A DNA stretch of 64,000 nucleotides from Candidatus Sysuiplasma acidicola (GTDB taxonomy: Archaea; Thermoplasmatota; Thermoplasmata; Sysuiplasmatales; Sysuiplasmataceae). Positions 1-8,872 of this stretch are shown in pieces. Within the stretch, counting starts at the first letter, position 1, and every line of letters starts with the position of its first letter. The position numbers and the translations under genes were made by a program. Location of the stretch: assembly GCA_019721035.1 (NCBI GenBank), contig JAHEAA010000009.1, forward strand, positions 1 to 64,000, given 5' to 3'. The notes under the pieces are model-generated. The model searched no databases and was not told the DNA's origin. It saw nothing but the letters and a program-made list of their open reading frames with translations.

Positions 1-15
1 GATTATTCCAAAGAG

Positions 16-393
16 CTATAGAGAAAGTTTCTCAATCAATAGAATCGATATGAAGAGAGAGGTGGGTATTACAAAGTCTCCATCAAACACCCCTCCTCCA
101 CCCCAAGGTGCGGTAACACGAGTGATTGACCCAGCATCGCTGATTATCCCTTCGGCAAAACCAAGTATAAAAGCCACTGGTAGCAATCTTTGCATTGTAC
201 CCCGGTAAACTCTGTACGCTAGGTATGCCAAGACTGATACAAAAGCTAACGAATTCAGTCCGGCACTGGATGAAGTGATCTTCTGAAGTGTGTATATGAA
301 GGCAGAAATTATAAAAGAACTCAACAGAGAAATTGCCAATATGAGTTCGGGGTGGTTTGGTCCCCTAATTCTGGACAAGATTGTCTTATTCAA
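16..393 (-). CDS. Small multi-pass membrane protein, 5' end replaced by an IS element
   Basis: About 126 residues with three to four hydrophobic segments and no family I recognise. An ATG exists at 426, but I prefer the TTG at 393. That TTG overlaps the stop of the IS3 transposase gene (TTGA) and has a GGAGG Shine-Dalgarno motif about 6 nt before it, inside the transposase gene. The probable left end of the IS lies near 358, so the first dozen codons come from the IS and the rest from the host gene. No in-frame 5' half is visible beyond the other IS end. It is therefore likely the 3' part of an interrupted host gene, still translatable by coupling. Function unknown. Confidence 0.45.
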   Translation of the reverse strand: MNKTILSRIRGPNHPELILAISLLSSFIISAFIYTLQKITSSSAGLNSLAFVSVLAYLAYRVYRGTMQRLLPVAFILGFAEGIISDAGSITRVTAPWGGGGVFDGDFVIPTSLFISILLIEKLSL

Positions 394-1304
394 CTCAATG
401 CCTCCTTCATAGAAATTCCTTTCCATTTTTCATAGACTTCTCTTGGTGTGCAGTAACCGATTGCGGAGTGCAATCGTCTGCCGTTGTAGAACTCCACAAA
501 CCTGCCGATTGTCGCTTCGGAGTCGCCGAAGCTCTCGAACTCAAACCTTCTGATGACTTCCCTCTCCAGGATTGAGTTGAACGACTCTATGTGGGCATCC
601 TCTTTCGGTGTGTGTGGATGGATGCGCTCATGACTGATGTTCATCATTGAGAGAAACTCCTCCACGGTCCTGCAGACGAGCTGCGTACCGTTGTCATTCC
701 TGATCCTGACATTGCCGATACTGCCAATCCCCCTCTCGTGGAACGCCTGCATCATTGCCTCCCTGACGTCGTCTCCCCTGCACTGGAGTCCAAAATAGTG
801 CTTCACCGCCTCCCTGGTGAAACAGTCGATGAAACCGAGGAAGTATGCGTTCCTCTCCTCGCCGGCAATCCAGACATACTTTATGTCCGTCTCCCAGACT
901 TGGTTCGGTGCGCTGACAATGACTTTGGATTCCACCACTCTGCTGACAGGGCTGCGTCTGTTGTACGAATGGTTGAGCAGACGGTTCTCAGCCATCAGCC
1001 TGCGGACTTTCTTCCTGTTTATCACGAAGCCCTCACGCTGCAGCTGCTTCGTCACCTTTTTGTAGCCATAGCACACAAACTCCTGTGAGAGCACTGCCCT
1101 CATCTCCTCAACCACCTCACCGTTGGTCAGATACAGTGTTTCACACCCATTCCTCCTCATTGTGTGCATGGAGTCAGCCCTGCCTGCCCTCGAAGGCGAT
1201 GTGGAAGGCGCCGAATAGAAGCTGCTTCTCGGAATGTGCAGCATGTTCAGCGCATCCGTCACGGGAACACCCTTCGCGACGTATCCGGCCGCCAGTGCGC
1301 TCAT
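390..1304 (-). CDS. IS3-family transposase OrfB (DDE integrase)
   Basis: A 304-residue integrase-core transposase that cuts and joins the IS ends. An N-terminal helix-turn-helix_21 type region (YGYKKVTKQL...RKKVRRLM) precedes the rve catalytic core. The DDE residues are visible: D in WETDIKYVW, D in IRNDNGTQL and E in HIESFNSIL. The C-terminal GRRLHSAIGYCTPREVYE block is characteristic of IS3 OrfB. Its ATG overlaps the orfA stop (ATGA), which allows coupling, and the orfB frame is also open upstream of that ATG back to an A8 run in orfA, so a -1 frameshift would give an OrfAB fusion. It appears intact. Confidence 0.93.
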   Translation of the reverse strand: MSALAAGYVAKGVPVTDALNMLHIPRSSFYSAPSTSPSRAGRADSMHTMRRNGCETLYLTNGEVVEEMRAVLSQEFVCYGYKKVTKQLQREGFVINRKKVRRLMAENRLLNHSYNRRSPVSRVVESKVIVSAPNQVWETDIKYVWIAGEERNAYFLGFIDCFTREAVKHYFGLQCRGDDVREAMMQAFHERGIGSIGNVRIRNDNGTQLVCRTVEEFLSMMNISHERIHPHTPKEDAHIESFNSILEREVIRRFEFESFGDSEATIGRFVEFYNGRRLHSAIGYCTPREVYEKWKGISMKEALS

Positions 1305-1612
1305 TGTTTCGTCACCTTCCTTTTTTTTAATGCCTCGCTCAGCATCTCATTGGCGAGCTCCTTTTCAGCAAGGAGCTTCTTCAGCCTGGAGTTCTCCTTC
1401 ATCAGCTTCCTGATACCCGGTTCCAATCTCCTGGCGTATGACCTGAGGCCGTCTATGCCGAATGTGTCGTAGTTTTCCTTCCACTTGTAGTACATTGTAG
1501 GATCGACGGTGTACTTCCTGCACGTCTCCACCACTGCACCCTTTTCCTGTATCTCCTTGATTATGGCAAGCTTCTCCTCCGGCTGCCATCTCCTTCTCGA
1601 AGTCGCAGTCAC
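1301..1612 (-). CDS. IS3-family transposase OrfA (HTH_Tnp_1)
   Basis: A 103-residue DNA-binding protein of the IS3 orfA type. It opens with a helix-turn-helix (WQPEEKLAIIKEIQEKG, then VVETCRKYTVDPTMYYKWK) and ends in a leucine-zipper-like coiled coil (MKENSRLKKLLAEKELANEML). In this family OrfA recognises the IS ends and the zipper mediates multimerisation with OrfAB. The start is GTG at 1612 with GGAG close upstream. The last codons read through an A8 tract that is a candidate slippery site. Confidence 0.9.
   Translation of the reverse strand: MTATSRRRWQPEEKLAIIKEIQEKGAVVETCRKYTVDPTMYYKWKENYDTFGIDGLRSYARRLEPGIRKLMKENSRLKKLLAEKELANEMLSEALKKRKVTKQ
1319..1330 (-). promoter_or_regulatory. Candidate -1 ribosomal frameshift site in orfA
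   Basis: On the minus strand the orfA codons run TTA AAA AAA AGG, which contains the heptamer A AAA AAA in the correct register for a simultaneous -1 slip. After the slip the frame reads AAG GAA GGT GAC GAA ACA and then the orfB ATG with no stop, so OrfA and OrfB would be joined. Such A-tracts are the usual frameshift signal in bacterial IS3 elements. Use in this archaeon is inference, and no stimulatory structure was assessed. Confidence 0.45.
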
Positions 1613-2006
1613 TGTTCTCCCTCCGGACCACCCTCTATCTGACTCCTTTCCTTGAGTATTTTTCCTTCTTCCTTATTTGCCAATTTTGTCCAATGGATTA
1701 AGGGGGCAGACCAAGGAAGAGCGTAATCTGAAAAATCAGGGCACTGAACTCACTTATCGAAGCAAGCCGCTATCAAATATCTAAATATTTGCCAGTTTGA
1801 GACAAGTTTTCAAAATATCGCTGCTGTCACTTATCGGAGTAATACTTCTGGGGCTGCTGGGAGGATCAGAATCAAAATTGCCAGCCTCTTCAATATGAAG
1901 TTTTACACTGTTTCAGAGCATAGTTCTTAAGTTTCGGACACGTTGTGTATAATTGGTTATAGATGATTTGCAAATGTGCATCTACAAGTAATGGAAATGA
2001 TGGTGG

Positions 2007-2473
2007 ATGAGTGACAGGACCAAATTAGCCAATCTGTTAGATTGTCTAGGGATAGATTTGGTTGAACTAAGGGAAGTGAACAACACCGAGCTACGTCTTA
2101 AGGTGCAGAAGACCGTCTATCTACTTAACTATCTCAGGGAGAAAGGATTTGATTATCCATTTTCATTTTACGTTAGGGACCCTACTCTAGAGCGCTCGCC
2201 CTGGATTATTATAGAATTGACTCCACGCGGCCTGGTATGATCAAGAATCTGGAGGTAGTAAAGCAGTTCTTTACGCGTGAGACGTCATGGCTTGAATTGG
2301 CTTCAACGATGCTTATGGTTCACAAGGACAACGTGGGGCGTTCAAACGTCAATGAATTCGAGATAGTCAAGAATATCAAGCCCTGGATTACTCTTCCCAA
2401 GTTTCGTGAGATAATCAATGAATTCAATCAAAGCCATGTGCGTACCATGGTGAAGAATACATCACGAATTTAG
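2007..2473 (+). pseudogene. YwgA/Panacea-like (DUF4065-type) protein, frameshifted
   Basis: Two short reading frames overlap here: 2007-2240 (77 codons) and 2237-2473 (78 codons). The first carries KVQKTVYLLNYLREKG and FSFYVR, matching the KLQKLVYLL and FxxY start of YwgA/Panacea domains. The downstream frame continues with GPYSRALALDYYRIDS, which restores the family's YxxGPYS motif. Adding one G to the GGG run at 2176-2178 would join the two into a protein of about 155 residues. So one base has been lost here, by mutation or by sequence error. Panacea relatives include antitoxins; there is no toxin candidate beside this copy. Confidence 0.6.
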
Positions 2474-2724
2474 TTCAATACTCAGCTGTTACTGACTCTT
2501 ATGATGGGAGCTGACCTTGACTCACTGAACGAAATTAGGAAGAGTCTCATATGAGTAAGAATGCTATTCCGACCGACGTTTACGCGTTATCTTTTTTTCT
2601 TTCTCTACTCACGGTGCGCAGACTGCTGATATTGCAGCGACCGTTCCTAAGACACAGATTGTCCCGTGAAGCCATTCACTCAACATATGGCACTAAGATG
2701 CGGTTATAATTCGGCAACGTTAAA

Positions 2725-4605
2725 ATGGAAGTGGCTGCCTTAATAGGGTTGCCAATGGATAGTCATAGCGGCATCACCGCCACCTCCGGGGAACTTACGA
2801 GGAATCTGTCGTTCAGGGACGTGTTCTTTCTGTCATTTGGCGGTATGTCGCCATTACTCAGTCTCCTGACTTACGGCGCTGTGGCCCTCGCGTTCGGCGG
2901 ACCTCTCGCACCGCTGATAATGGTAATGGGCACACTCCTCGTCCTTGTAAACGGCCTTGTTGTAATGCAATTATCCAAGCGGTTCAGAACATCCGGCGGC
3001 TACTACACCTATGCCTTTCAGGTTCTTTCGGAGAGAGTAGGCTTCAGCACGGGCTGGGTGTATCTCTTTTATTCCATGCTGTTCGGAATGGCATATGTGA
3101 TTGGAGCCGTGTTTGTTGTCTCAACAGTCATCGGGCTGCCGAGCTTTATTACACTGATGGCCATAGTCATTCCCGCCTCAGCATTTCTGATTGCAGGCAT
3201 ACGACCGTCGGCGAAGTATGCCGTATACACGGGCATAGTGGAGATTGCTCTCATACTTGTCATAGTTGCCCTCTCATTCTATCTGACAGGAGGCGCCGCA
3301 TACCTACCCAACCCCGCCGTATACCACATCACGGGCGGTGAATTTGTACTCGGAATACTGTTCGCAATGGGTATTCCGACCGGATATGGCGCGATTGCAC
3401 CGATATCAGGCGAAGTGAAGAATTCCGAGAAGGTGATTGGAAAATCAGCGGTTTCGGTCATATTGACTGGCGGCCTGCTTGCCACCCTTTTCATATATGG
3501 AATTTCAAACCTGCTTCTACAGGAAGGGCTTAAGATTCCTGCAGGAGTTTCAGGTCTTCCGATCCTGTCCGCCATAACTCATGACTTCTCCGCATACGGC
3601 GGATATCTCACGATTGCAGTGACTGTTGCAGCACTTAATGACGGCATCCTAGCAATCCTCTCGTTTGGCGCGGCCGCCTCAAGAACAATGTTCAGAATGG
3701 GGTACGACAGATCTTTTCCCAGCATATTTGCAACGAAGATCAGAAACCAGCCGATTGTGGCAAATATTGCTGTTTCTGTTATCATACTCTCAGTACCTCT
3801 GGTTCTGATACTCAACCTGCCCTTGACAGTTTCATTTATCATTCTTGGAACAATTGCCTCCCTTGGTGGGCTCTTCATTCACATAATGGCTGGCGCCTCC
3901 CTCATGCGGGTCGGTATGAGGAGGGGGAAGAGGCTTCTCCTGAGGGGTCCGAAGGATTCAGCGCATGTGCTGTACGACTACAGGGAGGCGGTTCTCGCTG
4001 TGGTCGCTGCCACCATAACAACCGTGGAGCTGGTATATTCGGCATATTCAACGCTCCTGGTATACTCAGCGCTTTTCCTGCTCTGGATAGTTGCAGGATA
4101 CATGATACTGGACGTGAGAGATATAGTAACCAGGACGCCATATACTGCAAGGCTGTTCAAGGGCGAGTTATCCATGGCGGAAAGGTTCAAAGATCTCACC
4201 AGTCTGAAAATCAGGAGAGCGCTGCCTGATGTTGTCGTGCAGATGGACGAGAATTTGAAGAGTGCAGTTGACAGGTGTGTGTCCCTGGATGCCCAGGGCG
4301 CCGCGGTTATCGACCGCCTGTCCAATCCTGTGGGTACAATGATACTGCGTGATGTGTTCCTGCTTTCGGAAAATGAGATAATGCGGATGAAGGTCGGGGA
4401 TCTGTGGCTGGAGCGCCCTGTAACAATAGGCAAGGACAGCGATGTCACCGAAATAATCAGGACTTTCAAGGAAAGCAGGATGCCGATCCTGAGTATCGTT
4501 GACGAGAACGGGAAGCTGGTAGGAACGGTCAGGGAGAGGGAAGTGCTGATGGCACTGGGTGGAGGCGTGGAGGGGAGTGGCAGCACTGAAGCACCTGCAT
4601 CTTAG
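2725..4605 (+). CDS. APC-superfamily amino-acid permease with C-terminal CBS domains
   Basis: A 626-residue membrane transporter. Residues about 30-460 form a 12-helix amino acid-polyamine-organocation fold that begins with the typical FxDVFFLSFGGMSP segment. The remaining part is soluble and ends in a CBS-domain pair (about 500-615; VKVGDLW-like start, MPILSIVDENGKLVG at the second unit). In other transporters CBS pairs bind adenine nucleotides and regulate flux, so energy-state control is inferred. An alternative ATG at 2755 would remove ten non-conserved residues, and a TATA-like TTATAA at 2704 lies just upstream. It stands alone on this strand. The substrate cannot be read from the sequence. 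Confidence 0.85.
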   Translation: MEVAALIGLPMDSHSGITATSGELTRNLSFRDVFFLSFGGMSPLLSLLTYGAVALAFGGPLAPLIMVMGTLLVLVNGLVVMQLSKRFRTSGGYYTYAFQVLSERVGFSTGWVYLFYSMLFGMAYVIGAVFVVSTVIGLPSFITLMAIVIPASAFLIAGIRPSAKYAVYTGIVEIALILVIVALSFYLTGGAAYLPNPAVYHITGGEFVLGILFAMGIPTGYGAIAPISGEVKNSEKVIGKSAVSVILTGGLLATLFIYGISNLLLQEGLKIPAGVSGLPILSAITHDFSAYGGYLTIAVTVAALNDGILAILSFGAAASRTMFRMGYDRSFPSIFATKIRNQPIVANIAVSVIILSVPLVLILNLPLTVSFIILGTIASLGGLFIHIMAGASLMRVGMRRGKRLLLRGPKDSAHVLYDYREAVLAVVAATITTVELVYSAYSTLLVYSALFLLWIVAGYMILDVRDIVTRTPYTARLFKGELSMAERFKDLTSLKIRRALPDVVVQMDENLKSAVDRCVSLDAQGAAVIDRLSNPVGTMILRDVFLLSENEIMRMKVGDLWLERPVTIGKDSDVTEIIRTFKESRMPILSIVDENGKLVGTVREREVLMALGGGVEGSGSTEAPAS

Positions 4606-5152
4606 GGACGGTTTATCGACGGTTGCTTCATTTCCTTACTCTACCGCCTCATGCCCTGCTTTTGAACAGAATGCAATACGGCAAGACCACTCCGGGTTTT
4701 GCGTCAGATATACACTCGTTTTTGGATCGTCTTGAGGCACAGTTGTGCAATTGTCCGCTGCAGAACAGAATTGAAATGTGCAAAGAAGTGGCATCACAAT
4801 ATCCTCTCTCCTGGGTTTCAAGCGGATACGAGCTGTTTGCTGAATCCAGTACTGCGCTTTGCAAACTCGGACAAGTCGCGACGACCCTAATTACGCTTAG
4901 CCGGGAAACGGAAACGTATGAGAGTGTGATTTACGGCATTAGCAGATCAACATTACTGGCATTGTTATGGCGTTAGCTCAGCCCAAATTTATTTGTTCAG
5001 CTCTTTCGAAGGGACCGGATGGCTCAATATCTAAATATACCCCAGCATGATTTTTAAGATGACAAACATCGGAATGTCTGGTAACTTTGTTGGCGTGGTG
5101 GAGGAAACAAAGTGAATAATTACGGCATATAGCAAAGCTGGAGTTGAGTTGA
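4606..5152 (+). other. Intergenic region without a convincing gene
   Basis: Several short frames overlap on both strands, but none shows a recognisable domain, a good start context or a consistent composition. The longest is 4623-4976 on the plus strand. The stretch GGCGTTAGCTCAG at 4967 looks like the start of a tRNA, but no anticodon or T arm follows. I see nothing supportable. Confidence 0.4.
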
Positions 5153-5299
5153 ATGGGATTACTCAAGTTAATTTTGTGGGCATGTTTTATAGTGTTCTTC
5201 CCGGAAATAGCCGTGCCCGTAATACTTTTCCTGTGGTGGCAAAGTGAAATTGAGGCGAAGGAGAATCAAAGACTGGCCAGACAGGGAATCGAATCATAA
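5153..5299 (+). CDS. Small membrane protein, 48 residues
   Basis: An ATG-started frame encodes a very hydrophobic N-terminal stretch of about 30 residues (LLKLILWACFIVFFPEIAV, then PVILFLWW) followed by a charged amphipathic helix (SEIEAKENQRLARQG). This is a coherent design for a small inner-membrane protein. A GGAG motif lies about 11 nt upstream of the ATG and a TATA-like GCATATAG about 25 nt upstream. No family is recognised. It is more protein-like than the longer overlapping frame in this stretch (5244-5492), which I regard as spurious. Confidence 0.45.
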   Translation: MGLLKLILWACFIVFFPEIAVPVILFLWWQSEIEAKENQRLARQGIES

Positions 5300-5610
5300 C
5301 TATTCAATTTCTGCAGATTCAGCGGGACATACGGCGCTTGCCGTTGAAGGATACAGACTACTGGACATGGCACGAGGTATATGCGGCACTCCTGAATATA
5401 ATCAGATATCAGAATGCGCACAGGTAGGAGGCGTTCCAAAATATGGGCTGACGAAGAAGGACAAATGGACTGCAAGAAAGAGGGCAATCTGAAAATTGAT
5501 GGCACGGGTCCTCATTAATGTTACACAACACTGGAATGAAGATGGGAGACAGCTGTCACGGAAAACGATTAATCGGCGACATGTATTGCATCAGCCGGTC
5601 ATGTGAGAAA

Positions 5611-6270
5611 ATGATTGGTTTACTCGTTATAGATATGAACAACGCGTTTGTCAACAGTGAATCACCGCTCTGTGTCAGTGGCGCAAAGAAGACAGTGCCG
5701 CGTATCCGGCGCGTCGTTGATGAATGCAGGAAGAGGGGCATCCCCGTATTCTTCATAACAAGGGGGTACAGGGAGGATGGCTCAGACGTTGAACTGAGCA
5801 GATGGAAGTACTGGAGCGAGAATGGGAGACCGCTCCTTCTGAACTCAAAGGGAAAACTGTCTGGCGAATTCTACGGGCCGCTCAAGCCGAAGAAAGGCGA
5901 TTACGTTGTGCTGAAAAAGAAATGGAGCGCCTTTTTCAGGACGGAACTTGACCTTCTTCTCAGAAAGCACGACGTGGACACCGTAGTGATCACAGGCACA
6001 CAGACACCCAATTGCATAAGGGCAACGGCTTACGATGCAGACATGAATGACTTCGGCACCATTCTGATTTCAGATTGCATCTCTTCAAACACGGAGGAGG
6101 TACAGCAGGCAAACCTGAGGGATTTCAGGAATGTCGGCTTCACTGTTCTCTCTTCTGACGAATTCATTGGAAAACTAGACCGCTTCACAGGCGGGAGAAC
6201 ACTTGCCGAAACCGTCAAGACCGACGTGAAGAAGAGGTTCAACAGCAAGACAATGAAGCATCACGGGTGA
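5611..6270 (+). CDS. Isochorismatase-family cysteine hydrolase
   Basis: The mature family fold starts at once with MIGLLVIDMNNAF, so I place the start at the ATG at 5611 (219 residues). The frame is open back to 5518, but the extra residues are not family-like. The catalytic triad is visible: Asp in LLVIDMNNAF, Lys in VVLKKKWSAF and Cys in TQTPNCIRATAYDA. Members hydrolyse isochorismate, nicotinamide or related amides; the exact substrate is not evident, and nicotinamidase-like activity is only one option. The C-terminus has a short basic extension. It stands alone between two gene-poor stretches. Confidence 0.82.
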   Translation: MIGLLVIDMNNAFVNSESPLCVSGAKKTVPRIRRVVDECRKRGIPVFFITRGYREDGSDVELSRWKYWSENGRPLLLNSKGKLSGEFYGPLKPKKGDYVVLKKKWSAFFRTELDLLLRKHDVDTVVITGTQTPNCIRATAYDADMNDFGTILISDCISSNTEEVQQANLRDFRNVGFTVLSSDEFIGKLDRFTGGRTLAETVKTDVKKRFNSKTMKHHG

Positions 6271-6608
6271 TGACACCTCGTGAGTCGGGTCTACTGCTTA
6301 CAGGCGGACGCGCAGTATTGTTGACGGACACGCGCGATATATTTGGATCAGTAGCAGGTTTATTCTAATATGATTCCACAGTATCGTTTAAACCTAACAT
6401 GGAGTTTATTTGTTATGCTATTCTGTTGGCGAAAATATAATTTCTTAAGCTAATTGCTGTAAGTCGTCCAGTAATAACTGCTGAAAATAAGTTTAAAGAA
6501 AAGTCAGTAGATGTGTGCAGCACTGGTCATTCTCACTGCCGTTCCAGTCTCGAAACAAGCTGAATGTAAAGCCATGGGAGAGTGAAACCAGGAGAAGGCA
6601 AAGTGAAG
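6271..6608. other. Intergenic region, nothing recognised
   Basis: About 340 bases, AT-rich in the centre, between a plus-strand hydrolase gene and the 3' end of a minus-strand regulator gene. No reading frame, tRNA or strong hairpin stands out. Confidence 0.5.
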
Positions 6609-7139
6609 TTATCTTCTTTTCTTCTTTTTTGATGAACGCGCAGCCTCTGCGCCAGCAACATCGTCGATAAGCACGGACTCGTTGTAATTTTCTTTCAGCC
6701 TGTCAAGGACGTAGAAAGTACTGCTCCTTTCCACACCCTCGGTTTTGGTAAGTTGTTCTATTATGCCTGAAAGTTCCTTTTTTGTCCTGCACCTTATTAA
6801 CACGATAAAATCGACGTCGCCCATAACAAAATAGACTGCCCACACGCCCCTTATTCTGGAAATGGCCTCGCCTATGTTCTGAGAATATTTGGGACCGTAT
6901 CTTCCACGAACGAGTGAAATGGCCATCATGTTGTTGTCGAGTTTCTCAGGATCCAGCTGTGCATAGAATCCCTTGATTATGCCTGCGTCCTGCAGCTTGC
7001 CGACCCTGTTGTGAACGGTGGATTTAGATATCGAAAGTCTGTCAGCGATGCTCTGGAAGCTCATGCCGCCGTCAGTGGAAAGTATCTGGAGCAACATTCT
7101 GTCGAGCCTATCGAGTTTTTCATGTGCTTCCTTTGCCAT
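6609..7139 (-). CDS. Lrp/AsnC-family transcriptional regulator
   Basis: A 176-residue regulator. Residues about 8-60 form the winged helix-turn-helix (LDRMLLQILSTDGGMSFQSIADRL, then STVHNRVGKLQDAGIIKGF). Residues about 70-155 match the RAM/AsnC ligand-binding domain (VWAVYFVMGDVDFIVLIRC). The C-terminus is a short strongly basic tail (SSKKKKRR), unusual for the family and possibly an extra DNA contact. Family members sense amino acids and regulate amino-acid metabolism. An aminotransferase gene lies upstream on the same strand about 360 bp away, so it may be a target, though no operator was identified. Confidence 0.9.
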   Translation of the reverse strand: MAKEAHEKLDRLDRMLLQILSTDGGMSFQSIADRLSISKSTVHNRVGKLQDAGIIKGFYAQLDPEKLDNNMMAISLVRGRYGPKYSQNIGEAISRIRGVWAVYFVMGDVDFIVLIRCRTKKELSGIIEQLTKTEGVERSSTFYVLDRLKENYNESVLIDDVAGAEAARSSKKKKRR

Positions 7140-7498
7140 GATGTGTGATAATCAGTCAAAATACAATAAATTATGTCGGCATTCAGTTTCGTGTAACGGT
7201 TGTATCTTCAAGGCATTCTTGCAGATCAACATTTGCAGGTGGATGCCATCGACCCAACTGTCCACAGTGAAGTGAGAACCTACCGAGCTGCATAAGGAAT
7301 AACAGCCACCAGCTGACCACAATCTTTCTCTCTGTGTGAGTATGGCATGACCTTCACACGCCGTCCTGGGCTTGCAGGTCTCCGAAGGAGGAATACCTGT
7401 TTCTCCGGAACCGGCACATGGCAGCTGGTGCTGGAACGCGTGTGTCAGCATATCCATTCCACGCTATTACGGATAAAATGAAGTTCATTGCTTGTTTT
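7140..7498. other. Intergenic region, nothing recognised
   Basis: Lies between the regulator and aminotransferase genes, both on the minus strand. It should contain the promoter of the regulator gene; a TATA-like TTATTGTATTTT on the minus strand lies near 7170. The frames crossing it are not protein-like. Confidence 0.4.
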
Positions 7499-8872
7499 TT
7501 ACGTGCCGGCAAGGGAATCGGAGACTGCCAGAGATTCGTCGAGCACCTCAATACCGTGGTCTATTTCCTCTTTCGTCACTATCAGGGGCGGTGCGATGGT
7601 GAGATGTGTAATCCATGAGTTGACATAAACACCTCTCTTCATCATCTCCTGAGACACTTTTCCCGCCACTGTCTGTCTTCCTTCAAGTTTGTCCTCTCTG
7701 GTGTTGAACGGCTCCTTTGTATCCCTGTTTTTTACAAGCTCAACGGCCCAGAACATACCGACTCCCCTGACATCTCCTATGCTGACGTGCCTCTCCTTCA
7801 GCTCTGCAAGACTTCTGCCAAGATACTCTCCAATTTCAGCAGATCGCTTAATCAGATTGAGCCTCTTGTATTCATCAATTGCAGCAACCGCGGGGAGCAG
7901 CGTCAGCGGATGCGCCTCATATGTATGGCCATGCTGGAAGACATTGTCCTCGAAGTAATCGGCAATCTCCTTGGTGGTTGCAGTCAGGGAGAGAGGAGCA
8001 TAGGCGCCGGTTATGCCCTTCGCTGTTGTCAATATGTCCGGCCTGACTTTCCATCTGTTGACTGCAAACCATTCACCAGTCCTTCCCCATCCAGACATCA
8101 CTTCATCTGCAATGAGCAGTGCACCATGTTCGTGTGTTATCTCACTAAGCCGCTTCATGTAGCCGTCAGGCGGAACAATAACACCGTTTGTGCCTGTCAC
8201 CGGCTCAACCATGACTGCTGCAACATTTCCCTCATGCCTGAACATGTAGTCGACATATTCCGCGCACGCGATGCCGCATTCAGGATATTTCAATCCCAGC
8301 GGGCATCTGTAACAGTATGGGTCGGGCGCCCTGACCACTCCACCTGCATTCCCCGGAGTTTCCGAAGCATATCGCCTGTGGTCACCTGTCAGCGCTATAC
8401 TGGCTGCCGTTGAACCGTGGTACGAGTCGTACCGGGTGATGATTTTAAATTTCCCCTCCTTCCTGAAAAACATCCGGGCGATTTTGACGGCGGCCTCATT
8501 GGCTTCCGTACCTGATGTCCCGTAGAAGAATTTTACCAGATTGTCGGGCAGGACTTCGAGCAGCTTCTTCGTCAGTTCCACCCTCGCAGCTGTTGTGAAC
8601 TCCGGTGAAATGTAGGGCAGCGTGCGTGCCTGTTCGGCTATTGCATCGATCACCTTCCTGTTGCCGTGACCAAGGTTGCTGCACATGAGCTGGGATGAAA
8701 AGTCGAGGTAGGTGTTACCTTCCGAATCGGTGAAGTTGCAACCCTCTGCACCGACAATTAATTTCGGCTTCCAGCCTTCCTGTTTCTTCCAGGTACCGTA
8801 GTTGTAATGCCTGGTAATCGCAGCGCCATCCTCTACCACAGTGGCATCCGTTTTCTTGGTATCTGCCTTCAT
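7499..8872 (-). CDS. Class III PLP-dependent aminotransferase
   Basis: A 457-residue fold-type I aminotransferase of subgroup III, which includes ornithine, GABA, taurine and beta-alanine aminotransferases. Visible landmarks are GTSGTEANEAAVKIAR (cofactor phosphate), YDSYHGST, the aspartate in LIADEVMSGWGRTG that contacts the pyridine nitrogen, and the Schiff-base lysine in TTAKGITGAY. The segment DPYCYRCPLGLKYPECGIAC is typical of the taurine/beta-alanine:pyruvate-like branch. It probably moves an amino group from an omega-amino acid or amine to a keto acid in the cytosol. The exact substrate pair is not resolved. Confidence 0.9.
   Translation of the reverse strand: MKADTKKTDATVVEDGAAITRHYNYGTWKKQEGWKPKLIVGAEGCNFTDSEGNTYLDFSSQLMCSNLGHGNRKVIDAIAEQARTLPYISPEFTTAARVELTKKLLEVLPDNLVKFFYGTSGTEANEAAVKIARMFFRKEGKFKIITRYDSYHGSTAASIALTGDHRRYASETPGNAGGVVRAPDPYCYRCPLGLKYPECGIACAEYVDYMFRHEGNVAAVMVEPVTGTNGVIVPPDGYMKRLSEITHEHGALLIADEVMSGWGRTGEWFAVNRWKVRPDILTTAKGITGAYAPLSLTATTKEIADYFEDNVFQHGHTYEAHPLTLLPAVAAIDEYKRLNLIKRSAEIGEYLGRSLAELKERHVSIGDVRGVGMFWAVELVKNRDTKEPFNTREDKLEGRQTVAGKVSQEMMKRGVYVNSWITHLTIAPPLIVTKEEIDHGIEVLDESLAVSDSLAGT

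Larger units (their letters stand above)
358..1713 (-). mobile_element. IS3-family (IS150-like) insertion sequence
   Basis: Two overlapping transposase genes (orfA, orfB) lie between imperfect inverted ends. Read outward to inward, the right end starts TGGTCTGCCCCCTTAAT and the left end TGGTCCCCTAATTCTGGAC. Both contain TGGACAA(A/G)ATTG a little further in, and the left copy lacks several bases. The TGnnCTGCCCCC...TTGGACA pattern is typical of IS150-group ends. The inferred length of about 1.36 kb fits the family. I see no clear target duplication, so the exact ends are inferred; the two transposase genes are not in doubt. Confidence 0.7.

Noticed and set aside
4623-4976. 117-codon plus-strand frame
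   Set aside because: No domain, poor start context, and equally long frames on the other strand; the composition is not protein-like.
4967-5040. tRNA-like start GGCGTTAGCTCAG
   Set aside because: No anticodon stem, T arm or matching acceptor follows.
5244-5492. 82-codon frame overlapping the small membrane protein gene
   Set aside because: Arg-rich irregular start and no family match; the 48-residue frame in the same DNA is more convincing.
7152-7457. 101-codon minus-strand frame upstream of the Lrp-family gene
   Set aside because: Cys- and His-scattered sequence without order; probably intergenic.
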